From positions 642,573-706,572 of the forward strand of contig NZ_PVNG01000003.1 of the NCBI RefSeq assembly GCF_003001935.1: a stretch of DNA of 64,000 nt, in the 5' to 3' direction. Within the stretch, counting starts at the first letter, position 1. Each line of letters begins with the position of its first letter. Shown here piece by piece: positions 52,206 to 60,996 of this stretch. The position numbers and the translations under genes are program-made. The notes under the pieces were generated by a model, which saw only the letters and a program-made list of their open reading frames with translations, searched no databases and had not been told where the DNA came from. This DNA comes from Nonomuraea fuscirosea. GTDB lineage: Bacteria > Actinomycetota > Actinomycetes > Streptosporangiales > Streptosporangiaceae.

Positions 52206-52952
52206 GTGCATCTGCCCGGGTGGCTGGCGGAGATCCCCGCCGAGCAGCCGTACCCCGTGATGTTCGCGACGGTGAGCGGGGCGCACCTGTACGGGTTCCC
52301 CTCGGTGGACTCGGACGTGGACCTGCGCGGGGTGCACGTCCTGCCGGTCGAAGAGGTCGCCGGGCTGCGACACGGGCCCGAGACGCTGTCGCGCATGTGG
52401 ACGCGCGACGGCACGGAAGTGGACCTCGTCACGCACGACATCGCCAAGTTCTGCCGCCTGCTGCTCGGCCGCAACGGCTACGTCCTGGAGCAACTGCTGT
52501 CGCCGCTGGTGGTGACGTCCACACCGACACACGAGGAACTGGCCGCGCTCGCGCCCGGCTGCCTGACACGCCATCACGCCCACCACTACCTCGGATTCGC
52601 CCGTACACAGTGGCGGTTGTTCGGGAAGACGGGCGAGCTGAAGCCCCTGCTCTACACCTTCCGGGTACTGGCCACGGGCACGCACCTCATGCGCACAGGC
52701 GAACTCGAAGCCGACCTGACGCGCTTGTACCCGTACGGCCCCGCGTACCTGCCCGACCTCGTCACCGCCAAGCAGACCGCCGAGCACGGCGCCCTCCCGC
52801 ATGACCTCGTGTCGGGCGAGGACATCGAGGCGGACGTGAAACGCATGACCCAGACCCTGGAGGACGCCCGGGACTCCTCGACCCTGCCCGAACGAGCCAC
52901 CACCGAGGCGGCACTGCACGACCTGGTGCTACGCGCCCGGTCACGCAACTGA
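52206..52952 (+). CDS. Predicted nucleotidyltransferase (Pol-beta superfamily, COG3541-like)
   Basis: 248 residues. Motif VSGAHLYGFPSVDSDVDLRG near residue 22-41 has the paired Asp of the nucleotidyltransferase fold (SDVDL), though the usual GS is GA here. EVDLVTHDIAKFCRLLL near 76 supplies the third acidic residue; NGYVLEQLLSP and RTQWRLFGK are conserved in this family. Its biological role is not established. Start GTG 52206 is chosen for AAAGGGAG seven bases upstream; ATG 52164 would add 14 residues. Confidence 0.75.
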   Translation: MHLPGWLAEIPAEQPYPVMFATVSGAHLYGFPSVDSDVDLRGVHVLPVEEVAGLRHGPETLSRMWTRDGTEVDLVTHDIAKFCRLLLGRNGYVLEQLLSPLVVTSTPTHEELAALAPGCLTRHHAHHYLGFARTQWRLFGKTGELKPLLYTFRVLATGTHLMRTGELEADLTRLYPYGPAYLPDLVTAKQTAEHGALPHDLVSGEDIEADVKRMTQTLEDARDSSTLPERATTEAALHDLVLRARSRN

Positions 52953-53059
52953 GGCGGTGGCGCGACGCCCCGATCGGGCGCTTCACGCCGACCGTGATCC
53001 GGGTGGTGCTCTGACCGAGTTGCCGGAGATGCGGAGGCCAGGCGCTCATCCGCCTGAAG

Positions 53060-53382
53060 CCCATGCCCGCCTGACCGCGCTCGTTGTTCCCCCACGTCCA
53101 CACCCTCCCGTTGTCCCGCGGCCCCACACCGTTGTCCAGCCCGGCGCCGATCTCCCGCAGCCCGGGGATCCGGAACAGCTTCAGCGGCGTGGCGCTGATC
53201 GGGTCCTCGCCGAACAACTGGTTGACGTTGTGACCCCGGACCAACAGCCGGCTGTCACTACGCAGGGCCATCGTGGCAAGCCTGGGGGCAGCGAGATCGA
53301 TGACGACGTTCCCGAGAACCGCCGTCATGCCCATGTGGAGGCGGCCAAGAGCGGCACCGTAATGCCCGGAAGCAACAAGCAA
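53060..53382 (-). pseudogene. Remnant of an RCC1-repeat protein
   Basis: The minus-strand frame reads TMALRSDSRLLVRGHNVNQL, then FRIPGLREIGAGLDNGV and NGRVWTWGNNERGQAGMG, matching RCC1 blades (ALRSDG-x-V-W-A-W-G-x-N-x-x-G-Q-L-G). Only about one and a half blades survive, without a start or export signal. The whole gap 52953-53773 shows nothing else I can support. Confidence 0.5.
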
Positions 53383-53773
53383 CGCCGTTTCTCCTCAAAA
53401 ACCACCGTCCCCGAAGCTGGATCCGGAGCGCCTGGGCCCCCTGAACAACCTCGCGTTCGTCCGGCGTTCCTGGGGAAGCTGCAGTGTGGGCGCCCCGTAC
53501 TTCTCCACGGGGTAATCACAGCCCTCGTCCTACCAGATTCCGGCAGAAGTCCGTTCGAGCCGACCAAACTAGCCCTGGCAGAGCAAGGCCAGGCCCGCCA
53601 CGGCCTGCCGACCATGAGGCGTGGCTGCTCACGGAACATCCCGCCTGCGCGGCGCCGGCATCTGCCCGGCGGCTGCGGGTGCCGGCTGCCCGGCGTTCCA
53701 CACCGGCATGGATGGGGGCCGGATATCGAGGGATGCCAGCACTGCCTTATATAAGTGAAAGCTGATATTGTCC

Positions 53774-54189
53774 ATGTTCGTGCACGCGCTCGACATCCCT
53801 GGCGAGTCGGTGCGGCGGCGCGTTCTGGAGCTGCTCGCCGACGGTGAGCGGACCTCTGGTCCGATGGCGGACGTGATCCGGGCCGAGTCCGGGCTCTCCC
53901 AGCCGGGTGTCTCACAGCATCTGCGCGTGTTGCGTGACAGCGGGTTCGCGTCGGCGCGGACTGAGGGCGTTCGCCGGTTCTCCGTCGTCGAGCCCGCGCC
54001 GCTGAGCGAGGTTGACGCGTGTTTGGACAGGTTTCGCCGGTTCTGGGAACACGCCTCGACGCCCTGGAAGCCGAGCCGGCCCGGGCGGGCTTGCGACTCG
54101 GAGTCCGGCCGGTGGGGGAGCCTACGCACCGGCCCACCCGGGTGCCGATGCGGACAAGACCGATCGATCATGAAGGGAACACGACATGA
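53774..54189 (+). pseudogene. ArsR-family regulator with a -1 frameshift
   Basis: The winged HTH is intact (RRRVLELLADGERTSGPMAD and LSQPGVSQHLRVLRDSGFAS, residues 15-60). At about 54050 the expected C-terminal WEQRLDALE reads WEHASTPWK in frame; moving one base restores RLDALEAEPARAG and gives a TGA at 54187-54189 overlapping the next ATG. One base is missing near 54050-54051, by mutation or sequencing error. Read straight through, the frame does not stop until 54880. ArsR plus AHSA1-type SRPBCC is a common coupled pair. Confidence 0.72.
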
Positions 54190-54830
54190 AAGACATATTG
54201 GACGAATTGGCCACCGCGCGCCGAGCGATGGGCAAGGGCAGCCTGCCCGCAGGCGACGCGTACACCATCGAGGTGCGGCGTCGATACGAAGCGCAGATCG
54301 ACGACGTCTGGGACGCCCTGACCAGCCCCGATCGGCTGCAGCGCTGGCTCCAACCGGTCACCGGGGACCTGCGGCCAGGCGGGAGGTTCGAGCTGGACGG
54401 TGGCGAGCACGGCGAGATCCTCCGGTGCGAGCCCCCGCGGCTGCTCAAGGTGTCCTGGCTCTACGGGCCGGACGCCGACGCGTGGCCCGGTACGAGCGAG
54501 GTGGAAGTGCGCCTGGCCCCATGCCCGACCGGCGGCACCGAATTCGAACTGATCCACGCCGCGGTTGTCGAGGAGCCCCTCTTCCCGACCTACGGCCCCG
54601 GCGCCGGCGGCGTCGGCTGGGACCTGCGTCTCCTCGCCTTGGCCCAGCTGCTGGCCGGTGGCGAGATCGCCGACCACGAGGCGGTCGAGAAGTCGCCCGA
54701 AGGGCGCGAGTTCATCAGGCGCAGCGCCGCGGCCTGGGGCGAGGCTCACCTGGCCGCCGGTGGCGAACCGGAGCACGTCGCGGCCGCGGTCGAGGCCACC
54801 ACCAAGTTCTACGCACCCGACCCGACCTGA
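54186..54830 (+). CDS. SRPBCC (AHSA1-like) protein
   Basis: 214 residues. EVRRRYEAQIDDVWDALTSPDRLQRWL near residue 19 (given here as IDDVWDALTSPDRLQRWL) and GGRFELDGGEHGEIL near 60 are typical of AHSA1/START-like ligand-binding folds. Coupled by an ATGA overlap to the frame-restored ArsR gene. Role unknown, possibly binding of a hydrophobic ligand. Confidence 0.83.
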   Translation: MKDILDELATARRAMGKGSLPAGDAYTIEVRRRYEAQIDDVWDALTSPDRLQRWLQPVTGDLRPGGRFELDGGEHGEILRCEPPRLLKVSWLYGPDADAWPGTSEVEVRLAPCPTGGTEFELIHAAVVEEPLFPTYGPGAGGVGWDLRLLALAQLLAGGEIADHEAVEKSPEGREFIRRSAAAWGEAHLAAGGEPEHVAAAVEATTKFYAPDPT

Positions 54831-54974
54831 CATCCCCGTCGGGAGCCGACCAGCATTTCTGGGGCCCGCACCGCCGATGAATGGTCAATCGCGAGACGGA
54901 TGTCAGACCTCTCCGTCGAGCAGCAGGTCGAGCGGCACGACAACACGTTGTCCCACACCTAGAAGGAATCCGCG

Positions 54975-55466
54975 ATGAAGTACACCAATTCGATCGAGAT
55001 CGCGCTGCCGCGCGAGCGGGTGGCCCAGCTGCTCGCCGATCCGGCACACCTACCGAAGTGGCTGCGGGGCTTGGTGCTGCACGAGCCGGTGCATGGGAGC
55101 TACGGCCAGCTCGGTGCCAAGTCGCGGGTCGTGATGCGGTCAGGGCAGCGGAAGATCGAGTGCATCGAAACGATCACACGCCGGGATCCGGCAGACCTGC
55201 ACGGGATCCCGCAAGAGAGCGTCGTTCACTTCTACCGTGAGATCGTCGGCGCGGGCATGTGGAGCCTCGTACGCGATCGGCTGATCGAAGCCGATCCGGA
55301 GACGACGCTCTGGGAAAGCGAGAGCGAATACCGGTTCAGCGGCCTGCTGATGCGGCTGGTGGGGCTACTCATGTCCGGCTCCTTCCGCAAGCAGTCGCAA
55401 CAGCACCTGCAGGATTTCAAGGCGTTCGCCGAGCAGGGGAAGGATGTCCGCGAAAGGAGCAACTGA
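54975..55466 (+). CDS. SRPBCC (polyketide cyclase-like) protein
   Basis: 163 residues. IEIALPRERVAQLLADPAHL then PKWLRGLVLHEP near residue 6-40 and a C-terminal long helix (FRKQSQQHLQDFKAFAEQGK) fit the SRPBCC cyclase/dehydrase fold. ATG 54975 follows AAGGAA. Second ligand-binding protein of the ArsR unit. Confidence 0.8.
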   Translation: MKYTNSIEIALPRERVAQLLADPAHLPKWLRGLVLHEPVHGSYGQLGAKSRVVMRSGQRKIECIETITRRDPADLHGIPQESVVHFYREIVGAGMWSLVRDRLIEADPETTLWESESEYRFSGLLMRLVGLLMSGSFRKQSQQHLQDFKAFAEQGKDVRERSN

Positions 55467-55469
55467 TCA

Positions 55470-55694
55470 GCCGCAAACAGCAACGAGACCGCCGAAGCCG
55501 TTCTGACGTCATGGCTCGCGATGCGCGTACGGCGCACCAGGAAGCGGATCTTCGACCGGCTCGTGGACGAGCACGACGTCACCGGGGGTCGTCTCGTACG
55601 GGTGGGGCGGAGCGTGACCTTCCCCTGGAACGACGCCGACGGCGTCGCAGCCGTCCAGGTCGCCGGATACCTCGCTCGGTCGGCCCGCCGTTGA
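55470..55694 (+). pseudogene. Possible IS21 IstA-type transposase remnant
   Basis: A short frame (AVLTSWLAMRVRRTRKRIFD, then RLVDEHDVTGGRLVRVG) resembles the middle of IstA proteins (T-A-K-x-I-x-x-R-L-x-x-E-H). It has no start and ends at TGA 55692. The rest of 55695-55889 shows no support for a gene. Confidence 0.3.
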
Positions 55695-55889
55695 GGCTCT
55701 GCGGGGCAGGACGCTGATGAACCTCTACCCGGGTACGCTCGCGCAGGCACGCGCGGCGGCCCAATGAGCGGACATCCATGAGGTGGACTACCTCGATGAC
55801 GCGATCACGGCGCCGCCGCTCGTCGGGCACCCGGCTCTGTCCTGCTCTACAGCGGCCACGAGGCCGTCTTCGAACGCCTCCCGCCGGCG

Positions 55890-56375
55890 TCACACCTGGT
55901 CGTGGGCGACCTGCATACCGGATTCCACCCAGGCCAGCAGCGTCGTGCCGGGACAGTCGGTGTCGCCGACCTGGCTGTGGCCGCGCTGGCTGAGCGTATG
56001 GCCGGCCTTGGCGCAGGCCTCGTCGTACAGGAAGCGGATCGACTCCTTGGCCGCCTCGGTCGGCGCGTTCATGCCGATGTACGCGCAGCCGAGCCCGGTG
56101 ACGTTGTGGTCGGTGGCATGAGCCCCGCGTACGAGCCAGCCGCGGCCCTCGTACACGGTGCCGTCGTCGCGAACCAGGAAGTTGTAGCCGATGTCGTTCC
56201 ATCCCCGTTCATCCATGTGCCCGTCCTGGATGGATCTCGGCGAGCGCGTGGTGGGGGTTTCGGTGTGGTGAACGATGAACTCGGTGCGCGCGGACAGCGC
56301 GACGTACTCCACCTCGTCCGGATCTCTCGGCGGGCGGGCGTTCCAGCCGGCGCGGTCGACGATGACGATCCCCAT
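55890..56375 (-). CDS. PGRP-type N-acetylmuramoyl-L-alanine amidase
   Basis: 161 residues. Amidase_2/PGRP fold: zinc ligands in FIVHHTETPT (His near 36), GHSQVGDTDCPG (His near 132 and Cys near 140), Tyr in IGYNFLVRDDGTVYEGRGW near 63. It cleaves the bond between muramic acid and the stem peptide. No signal peptide, so it may act as a phage-type or spore-related enzyme or be released by lysis. Close to recombinase remnants, so a prophage origin is possible. Confidence 0.85.
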   Translation of the reverse strand: MGIVIVDRAGWNARPPRDPDEVEYVALSARTEFIVHHTETPTTRSPRSIQDGHMDERGWNDIGYNFLVRDDGTVYEGRGWLVRGAHATDHNVTGLGCAYIGMNAPTEAAKESIRFLYDEACAKAGHTLSQRGHSQVGDTDCPGTTLLAWVESGMQVAHDQV

Positions 56376-56564
56376 GATGTTCCTCCCGTACCCGTACTGC
56401 TGTTTCCGCAGGTTAGACCGCGGATGGGCGTTGAGGGCAGGCGACGCGACGGGGATTGCCGGATTTCGGTCCGGCCGGTGCGCGGGCAGATGCCGGGCTG
56501 CTCCGCCCGGCGGGCATCAGCCGGGTGGTCCAGCACTCCACCCGCCGCCAGCACTCCACCGTAG

Positions 56565-56849
56565 GGGGACACGGTTCTGCTCAACGAACTGCCACGACTC
56601 GCCGCCAAGCTCAGCACGGTCGGCGAGGACCTGCAGCGCAAACTGTTCGACGCCTTCAACCTCGTACTCCGCTACTGCGTGGACACCCACGAGGTGCTCA
56701 TCCGCATCACCGTCAAGAAGGACAACATGCCCGCAATCAAAGCCCTGACCAGCAAAATCGCCGACCCTCCCGCGGGAGGATCGGCGACCGATGATGTTTC
56801 CCTTGTTCTGCGTGCCCCCTGCGGGGGACCAAGCAAACGGGCACCGTAA
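56565..56849 (+). pseudogene. C-terminal remnant of a large serine recombinase
   Basis: The frame reads DTVLLNELPRLAAKLSTVGE then DLQRKLFDAFNLVLRYCVDT and HEVLIRITVKKDN, like the C-terminal end of serine integrases (L-x-x-A-F-x-L-x-x-x-Y-x-x-x-x-x-x-V-x-I-x-x-T-I). A stop at 56562-56564 precedes it and no catalytic domain is present. It ends at TAA 56847. The adjacent 56376-56564 holds only the amidase promoter and a GC-rich hairpin. Confidence 0.6.
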
Positions 56850-56980
56850 CGAACTGCGGGAAGGGAAAGCGGCCGTGGTTGTGACAGACGACGTCCAGTT
56901 GAGGTCCGGGACCTGAGGCTCGGTGGCAGTATCAAAAGAAGAGGGCGGCGCAGGAGCTCGAAGATGGCTCTGTCGTACAT

Positions 56981-57026
56981 CTGACTCTTAATCAGCGGGT
57001 CCGGGGTTCGAGTCCCTGGCGGCGCA
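56981..57026 (+). tRNA. 3' fragment of tRNA-Lys(CTT), probable att scar
   Basis: From the anticodon stem onward (CTGA-CTCTTAA-TCAG, anticodon CTT at 56987-56989), the T-arm (GGGTTCGAGTCCC area) and the 3' acceptor strand match a bacterial tRNA-Lys; CC follows. The 5' half (D-arm, acceptor 5' strand) is absent: preceding bases cannot pair. Tyrosine integrases commonly use exactly this anticodon-to-3'-end segment as att, so this is best read as an att remnant, not a working tRNA. Confidence 0.7.
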
Positions 57027-57034
57027 CCGCGATA

Positions 57035-57068
57035 GAAACCCCAGTTCAGTTCGCTGAGCTGGGGTTTC
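57035..57068 (+). terminator. tRNA-type hairpin terminator
   Basis: A 15-bp stem (57035-57049 with 57054-57068, one G-T pair) caps a TTCG tetraloop, directly after the tRNA-Lys fragment. It looks like the original tRNA terminator carried along with the 3' half. Confidence 0.8.
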
Positions 57069-57695
57069 TCGGTTTATAGGGGACTTCCGTCCGCCTCTGG
57101 ATGGACCGGGGCGCGCCATCGGTTGCTCGCTGGTTGCTCTTCGGCACGGTTCCGGCACGCGACAGGGTGTTCGGGCACCCGGCATGGACCCGATGGTCAA
57201 CACCGGCCCATGCGGACATCCAGGCAAGGGCAGCCTGCAAGGCTTCGGCTGCGTGGTGGGGCGAGTTTTCTTTGCTCCTAACTCAAGACGTGATCAAGTC
57301 GGTTGTAACGCGCGCTAGCTTATGCAGCTGACTGTCTGGAATCTGCTGGGCACCTCAGACCGGCAGGCCCGCTGCCTCGGTGAGTGCCCTGACGAGGGGA
57401 TCGTCGCGTTCACGTTCCGGCGGCTACTGTACTGGGACGCCAGCAAGATCGGCGAAGACGACGAAGATCGCTGGACGCACCTGCAGTGCAGCAAAGCATG
57501 CGTCACCATCACCATTTGATCCACAGACGCCGAGCCCCCGCATCCGTCGGTATCCAATTTCTCCCGCCAGCCCGGCTGACTCATGGACATCCAGCGCAGA
57601 TTGCCCTGACAGTTCAATGTCAACAGCCCCTCACTCTTGCGGGGAAGGGCTTCTTGGTATCCGATCATGGAACGTTCTCGACAGGATTGATCGAA
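57069..57695. other. Gene-poor stretch beside the att scar
   Basis: I see no supported gene. A short open frame (57322-57519, + strand) has no ribosome site or recognisable family. GGTTGCTCGCTGGTTGCTC (57120-57138) is a short direct duplication. Confidence 0.4.
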
Positions 57696-58277
57696 ATGAA
57701 TGGATACACCCCCCAGCCCTCCGCACCGGAGCCACGCGGATCGTGGTTCTCGCGGCTGAGCAGCTTCCAGCAGATAATGCTGTCGTTCAGCGTCGTCTTC
57801 GTCGTGCTCGGCCTGGCCGCAGTGGTCGTCTTCGCAGTAGCCATCCCTGAGCGCCCGCAGGCGAGACTGCTGACCGATCAAGAGATCGAGGAGCTTCGCA
57901 AGGAGCTGCCGCCCACATTCACCCGTCAAGAGGACGGTGGGCAGTTCGACAGCCCGCAGCAGCTCGTGGAGACGCTGGCTACCTTCGACATCGAGTGTGG
58001 GAACGCTTATTACTACATATCGACGACGAAGGATCAGGTGGTCAAGTGCTGGACCGGTCAGGGCACGGTTCTCTTCATCGTGGCCAGGCCAGGGGACACC
58101 GAGTTCAGGTATCGCTTGTCCTCCGACCAAGCCGTCCAGGCGTTGAACTCCCTGTATCTCTTTGGTCGCAACTGGGCACTCAGCACGGCATGTGATGCTG
58201 ACTACGGCAACCGCGTACGCCGAGCCATCGGCGGTGAGTTCCTGCGTGCGCAGTACATGAAGCCCACCGACTGCTGA
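57696..58277 (+). CDS. Membrane-anchored protein of unknown function
   Basis: 193 residues. A short Pro-rich N-terminus, one transmembrane helix (IMLSFSVVFVVLGLAAVVVF, residues 27-46) and an external domain of about 145 residues with four Cys (ECGNAYY, KCWTG, ACDAD and the C-terminal C). ATG 57696 is preceded by weak GATCGAA. No family recognised; its position between att scar and integrase suggests cargo of the lost element. Confidence 0.6.
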   Translation: MNGYTPQPSAPEPRGSWFSRLSSFQQIMLSFSVVFVVLGLAAVVVFAVAIPERPQARLLTDQEIEELRKELPPTFTRQEDGGQFDSPQQLVETLATFDIECGNAYYYISTTKDQVVKCWTGQGTVLFIVARPGDTEFRYRLSSDQAVQALNSLYLFGRNWALSTACDADYGNRVRRAIGGEFLRAQYMKPTDC

Positions 58278-58343
58278 AGGACAAACAGGTCCACGGCGTT
58301 GCCGCCCGCGGTCTCACCCTGATCGGGCGCCACGGGCCGCGGG

Positions 58344-58370
58344 TCGACTGGCGTAGACACCCAACGATCT
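58344..58370 (+). repeat. 27-bp direct repeat, copy 1
   Basis: Identical in all 27 positions and in the same orientation to 60870-60896. It starts TCGACTGGCG and ends AACGATCT. Copy 1 lies between the 57696 gene and the integrase; copy 2 lies inside the ISAs1 element. Confidence 0.85.
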
Positions 58371-58402
58371 ACAACGGACGGATGGCATCCCAAGTTCGAT
58401 GC

Positions 58403-59644
58403 GTGGCGTACAAGCGATGTGGCTGCGTCGACGAGACGACAGGCAGGCAGTCCGGCACGCGGTGCCTGCTACTGGCGTCACTCGAGCACAGGCGCTGGTA
58501 ATTCGCGGTGCAGGCGACGGACCTATCAGGGCGCCGGGAGCGGACCCGCCGGGGCGGGTACACCACCCGAGAGGAGGCGCTGGTCCAAGGGGCAGCGGTG
58601 CTGGCGACGCTGAAGGACGGCCCGATCGGGGCGGAGGCCACCGTAGGACAGTGGCTGCGGCACTGGCTGGCCACCCATCAGCGACTCCGCCCGACCACAC
58701 GCAAGGCGTATGAGGATCACCTCCGCCTGTACCTGCTGCCGCACCTCGGTCATGTCCGGCTCACCGACCTGAGCGGCTGGCACGTGCGCCGGATGTTAAC
58801 CATCCTCGCCGCGCGCAAGAACCACTACGGCGATCCCATCCGCACCTCCACGTTGGAACGCATCCGCGCCACCCTGCGAACGGCTCTCAGCACCGCCCCT
58901 CCGGGACGGCCTGATCCCCGGCAACCCGGCCAAGGCGATCTCGCTGACCCATGCCGAGCCTCGCCGGCCGTATGCCGTGGTGTGGACCGAGGCTCGGGTC
59001 GCTCTGTGGCGCAATGCCGGCGAACGTCCCGCCGTGGCCGTGTGGCGAGCCGATCACCTGGCCACCTTCCTGGACTTCGTCCGCCAGGATCGGCTGTTCG
59101 CACTGTGGTGGCTGCGGCGTGGGGAGGCCGCGGGGCTGCGCTGGGTGGACATCGACCTCGACCGCGCAGAGTTTGACCGTGGCCCAGCAGCGTGTGCAGA
59201 CCAGCGGTGGGATCATCGACGGACCGCCGAAGAGCGCCGCCAGCAGGAGGACCATTGCCCAGGACGCCGAGAGCGTCCGCCTGCTTCGCGCGCTACGCCG
59301 CGAGCAACTGCAGGCCGGGCCGCTGCCCAAGTACGCGTTCCTGTCCGCCAGAGGCGCTCCGCTCCGGCCTGACTACCTGACGGCCCGGTTCCACGATCTC
59401 GTCGTGGCCAGCGGCCTGCCGCCGATCCGGTTGCACGATCTGCGGCATGGCGCGGCCAGTCTGGCCTTGGCAGCGCACACCGACCTGCAGGTGGTCCAGG
59501 GCATGCTGGGCCACTCCAGCATCATGCTCACGGCCGACACCTACACCTCAGTCCTGCCCACGGTGTGCCTTGAGGCGACCGACGCGAGCGCGAAACTGGT
59601 GCTCGCGGCCGCACGCAAGACCTCCCGACGGCTGCGCTGGCGAT
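58403..59644 (+). pseudogene. Tyrosine integrase, multiply disrupted
   Basis: Start GTG 58403 gives MAYKRCGCVDETTGRQSGTR with the Cys pattern of actinobacterial integrases. Lesions: an in-frame TAA at 58499-58501 between HRRW and FAVQATDLSG; an extra C in the C run 58896-58899, after which LRDGLIPGNPAKAI continues in the next frame; an extra T in 59172-59174, after which LTVAQQRVQTSGG continues. About eight residues also seem missing before LRRGEAAGLRW. Catalytic residues remain recognisable (LRRGE, HDLRHGAASL, GHSSI, TYTSV). The 3' end is cut by the ISAs1 element at 59645. Dead as read. Confidence 0.85.
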
Positions 59645-59661
59645 GCAGGGCCGAAGCGTTC

Positions 59662-60846
59662 TCATGTTGTAAGACCGAGTAGCTGCAGTCCGTCCGCGGG
59701 ATGGCTGCGGTAGTGGTCGGTGGCGGCGGCGATGTTGGTCCAGCCGATCAGGCGGGCCAAGCCGATGGCCAGGTTGCGGAGGCCGGCCATGATCCGTGGC
59801 GCGGTGCCGGTGCGGATGCGGGAGGCGTCTTCGCGGTAGGTGACGTCGCGGATGTGGTGCAGGGCCTCGATGCTCCAGTGTCCGCGGATCAGGGTGGCGA
59901 GCCGGGCGTGGGTGATGCGTCCCGGTGGGAGGCTGGTGACGGCGTAGATCGTCACGATGGTGGTCTTGCCGGTGCGGTGGTCGGTGCGGCGGCGTTTGAT
60001 CTGGATGGCCTGGGCGGCGTGCGGGAAGGGCAGCCCGGGACGGACGGTGCAGATCTTCATGCGGCGGATCTCGCGGCGGCCGTGTCCGGTCTCATTGGTG
60101 CGGTCGTTGAGGACCGCCTCGCGCCAGGGCAGGGCCTTGAGCCGGCGCTGCAGGGTGGGCTGGTTGCCCTTGACGATGAACAGGTAGTGGCCGCCGGCGG
60201 CGATGATGTGGCGAGCATGGTCCTGCTGGGTGTGCAGGGCATCGGCGGTGATCACCATGTGGGTGAGGTCCAGTCCGGACAGCAGGGGTGTGAATGCGGG
60301 GATCTCGTTGCTCTTGGCCTCGATCTGCCGCTGGGCCACGACGGTCTGGGTGTCGTGGCGGGTGGCGGCCAGCAGGTGCATCGCGGTGTCATCGGGGGTG
60401 CGACTGCCGCGCAGGCTCTTGCCGTCCACGGCCAAGCCGGTGAGTGAGCTCTGGTGTGAGGGCGGGGCGCAGGCGGCGAGTGAAGCCAGGTAGCCGCAGG
60501 TCGCGGTGTCGAAGGCGTCGCCGTCCAGGCGGGCGAGCAGGCGTCCCAGGGTGCTGGCGGCCAGCCGGGGCGTGCCGGGCAGGCCGGCCCGGGCGCGCAG
60601 GCCGGGGTCGTATCCGGCGATGACCCGGGTGATCTTTGCCAGGGAGGTTGCTCCGCCGAGGACGGCGAGCAGGGATAACGCCAGCAGCGGGCCGAGCCGG
60701 TAGCGGCGTCCGCGGCGGTCGCGCGGGTCGGGCACCGCATCCAGTACCTCGGCCAGAGCGGGCAGATCGAGTAGGTCGGTGGGTGGGTCGGCGGCGGTGA
60801 CGTGCTCGAGGTGGCGGGTGAGCACGTTGATCGGGGATGATGGCAC
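59662..60846 (-). CDS. ISAs1-family transposase
   Basis: 394 residues, DDE type. Family marks: [19 protein letters not shown] near residue 28-46, [13 protein letters not shown] near 137, [15 protein letters not shown] near 198 (Asp), [13 protein letters not shown] near 224, and [20 protein letters not shown] near 320 (Glu). Start GTG 60846; frame intact from start to stop, so the enzyme may be active. Its TGA lies at the inner edge of the left inverted repeat. Confidence 0.92.
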   Translation of the reverse strand: MPSSPINVLTRHLEHVTAADPPTDLLDLPALAEVLDAVPDPRDRRGRRYRLGPLLALSLLAVLGGATSLAKITRVIAGYDPGLRARAGLPGTPRLAASTLGRLLARLDGDAFDTATCGYLASLAACAPPSHQSSLTGLAVDGKSLRGSRTPDDTAMHLLAATRHDTQTVVAQRQIEAKSNEIPAFTPLLSGLDLTHMVITADALHTQQDHARHIIAAGGHYLFIVKGNQPTLQRRLKALPWREAVLNDRTNETGHGRREIRRMKICTVRPGLPFPHAAQAIQIKRRRTDHRTGKTTIVTIYAVTSLPPGRITHARLATLIRGHWSIEALHHIRDVTYREDASRIRTGTAPRIMAGLRNLAIGLARLIGWTNIAAATDHYRSHPADGLQLLGLTT

Positions 60847-60869
60847 GCGAACGCGGCCCCTGTTCTTGA

Positions 60870-60896
60870 TCGACTGGCGTAGACACCCAACGATCT
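60870..60896 (+). repeat. 27-bp direct repeat, copy 2
   Basis: Same 27 bases as 58344-58370, located in the leader between the transposase start (60846) and the right terminal repeat of the ISAs1 element. Confidence 0.85.
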
Positions 60897-60996
60897 TCAG
60901 GGGTCGCGTTTGCCATCTGCGCCCCGGGGTGCCGTCAACCAGCCGGCCTCAGCGAGCCCGCACGTGTTCCACCAGCCGAGAACGCTTCGGCCCTGC

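Larger units (their letters stand above)
59645..60996. mobile_element. ISAs1-family insertion sequence, complete
   Basis: Perfect 19-bp terminal inverted repeats GCAGGGCCGAAGCGTTCTC at 59645-59663 and its complement at 60978-60996 bound a 1,352-bp element with one intact transposase gene. Flanks (CTGGCGAT on the left, CTCACCGG on the right) show no target duplication, so one side was probably deleted after insertion. Left neighbour is an integrase pseudogene, right neighbour an IS5-family fragment. Confidence 0.88.

Noticed and set aside
53768..54880. Fusion of ArsR with a 250-residue C-terminal extension
   Set aside because: The extension is Arg-rich, overlaps the SRPBCC gene in another frame and arises from the one-base frameshift.
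54899..54961. Tiny 20-codon open frame (MSDLSVEQQVERHDNTLSHT)
   Set aside because: No ribosome site or relatives; treated as leader sequence of the second SRPBCC gene.
56940..57030. A complete functional tRNA-Lys gene
   Set aside because: The 5' acceptor strand and D-arm cannot be found; base 27 does not pair with base 43.
57322..57519. A 65-codon + strand gene beside the att scar
   Set aside because: No ribosome site, no family and no coding-type bias that I can see.
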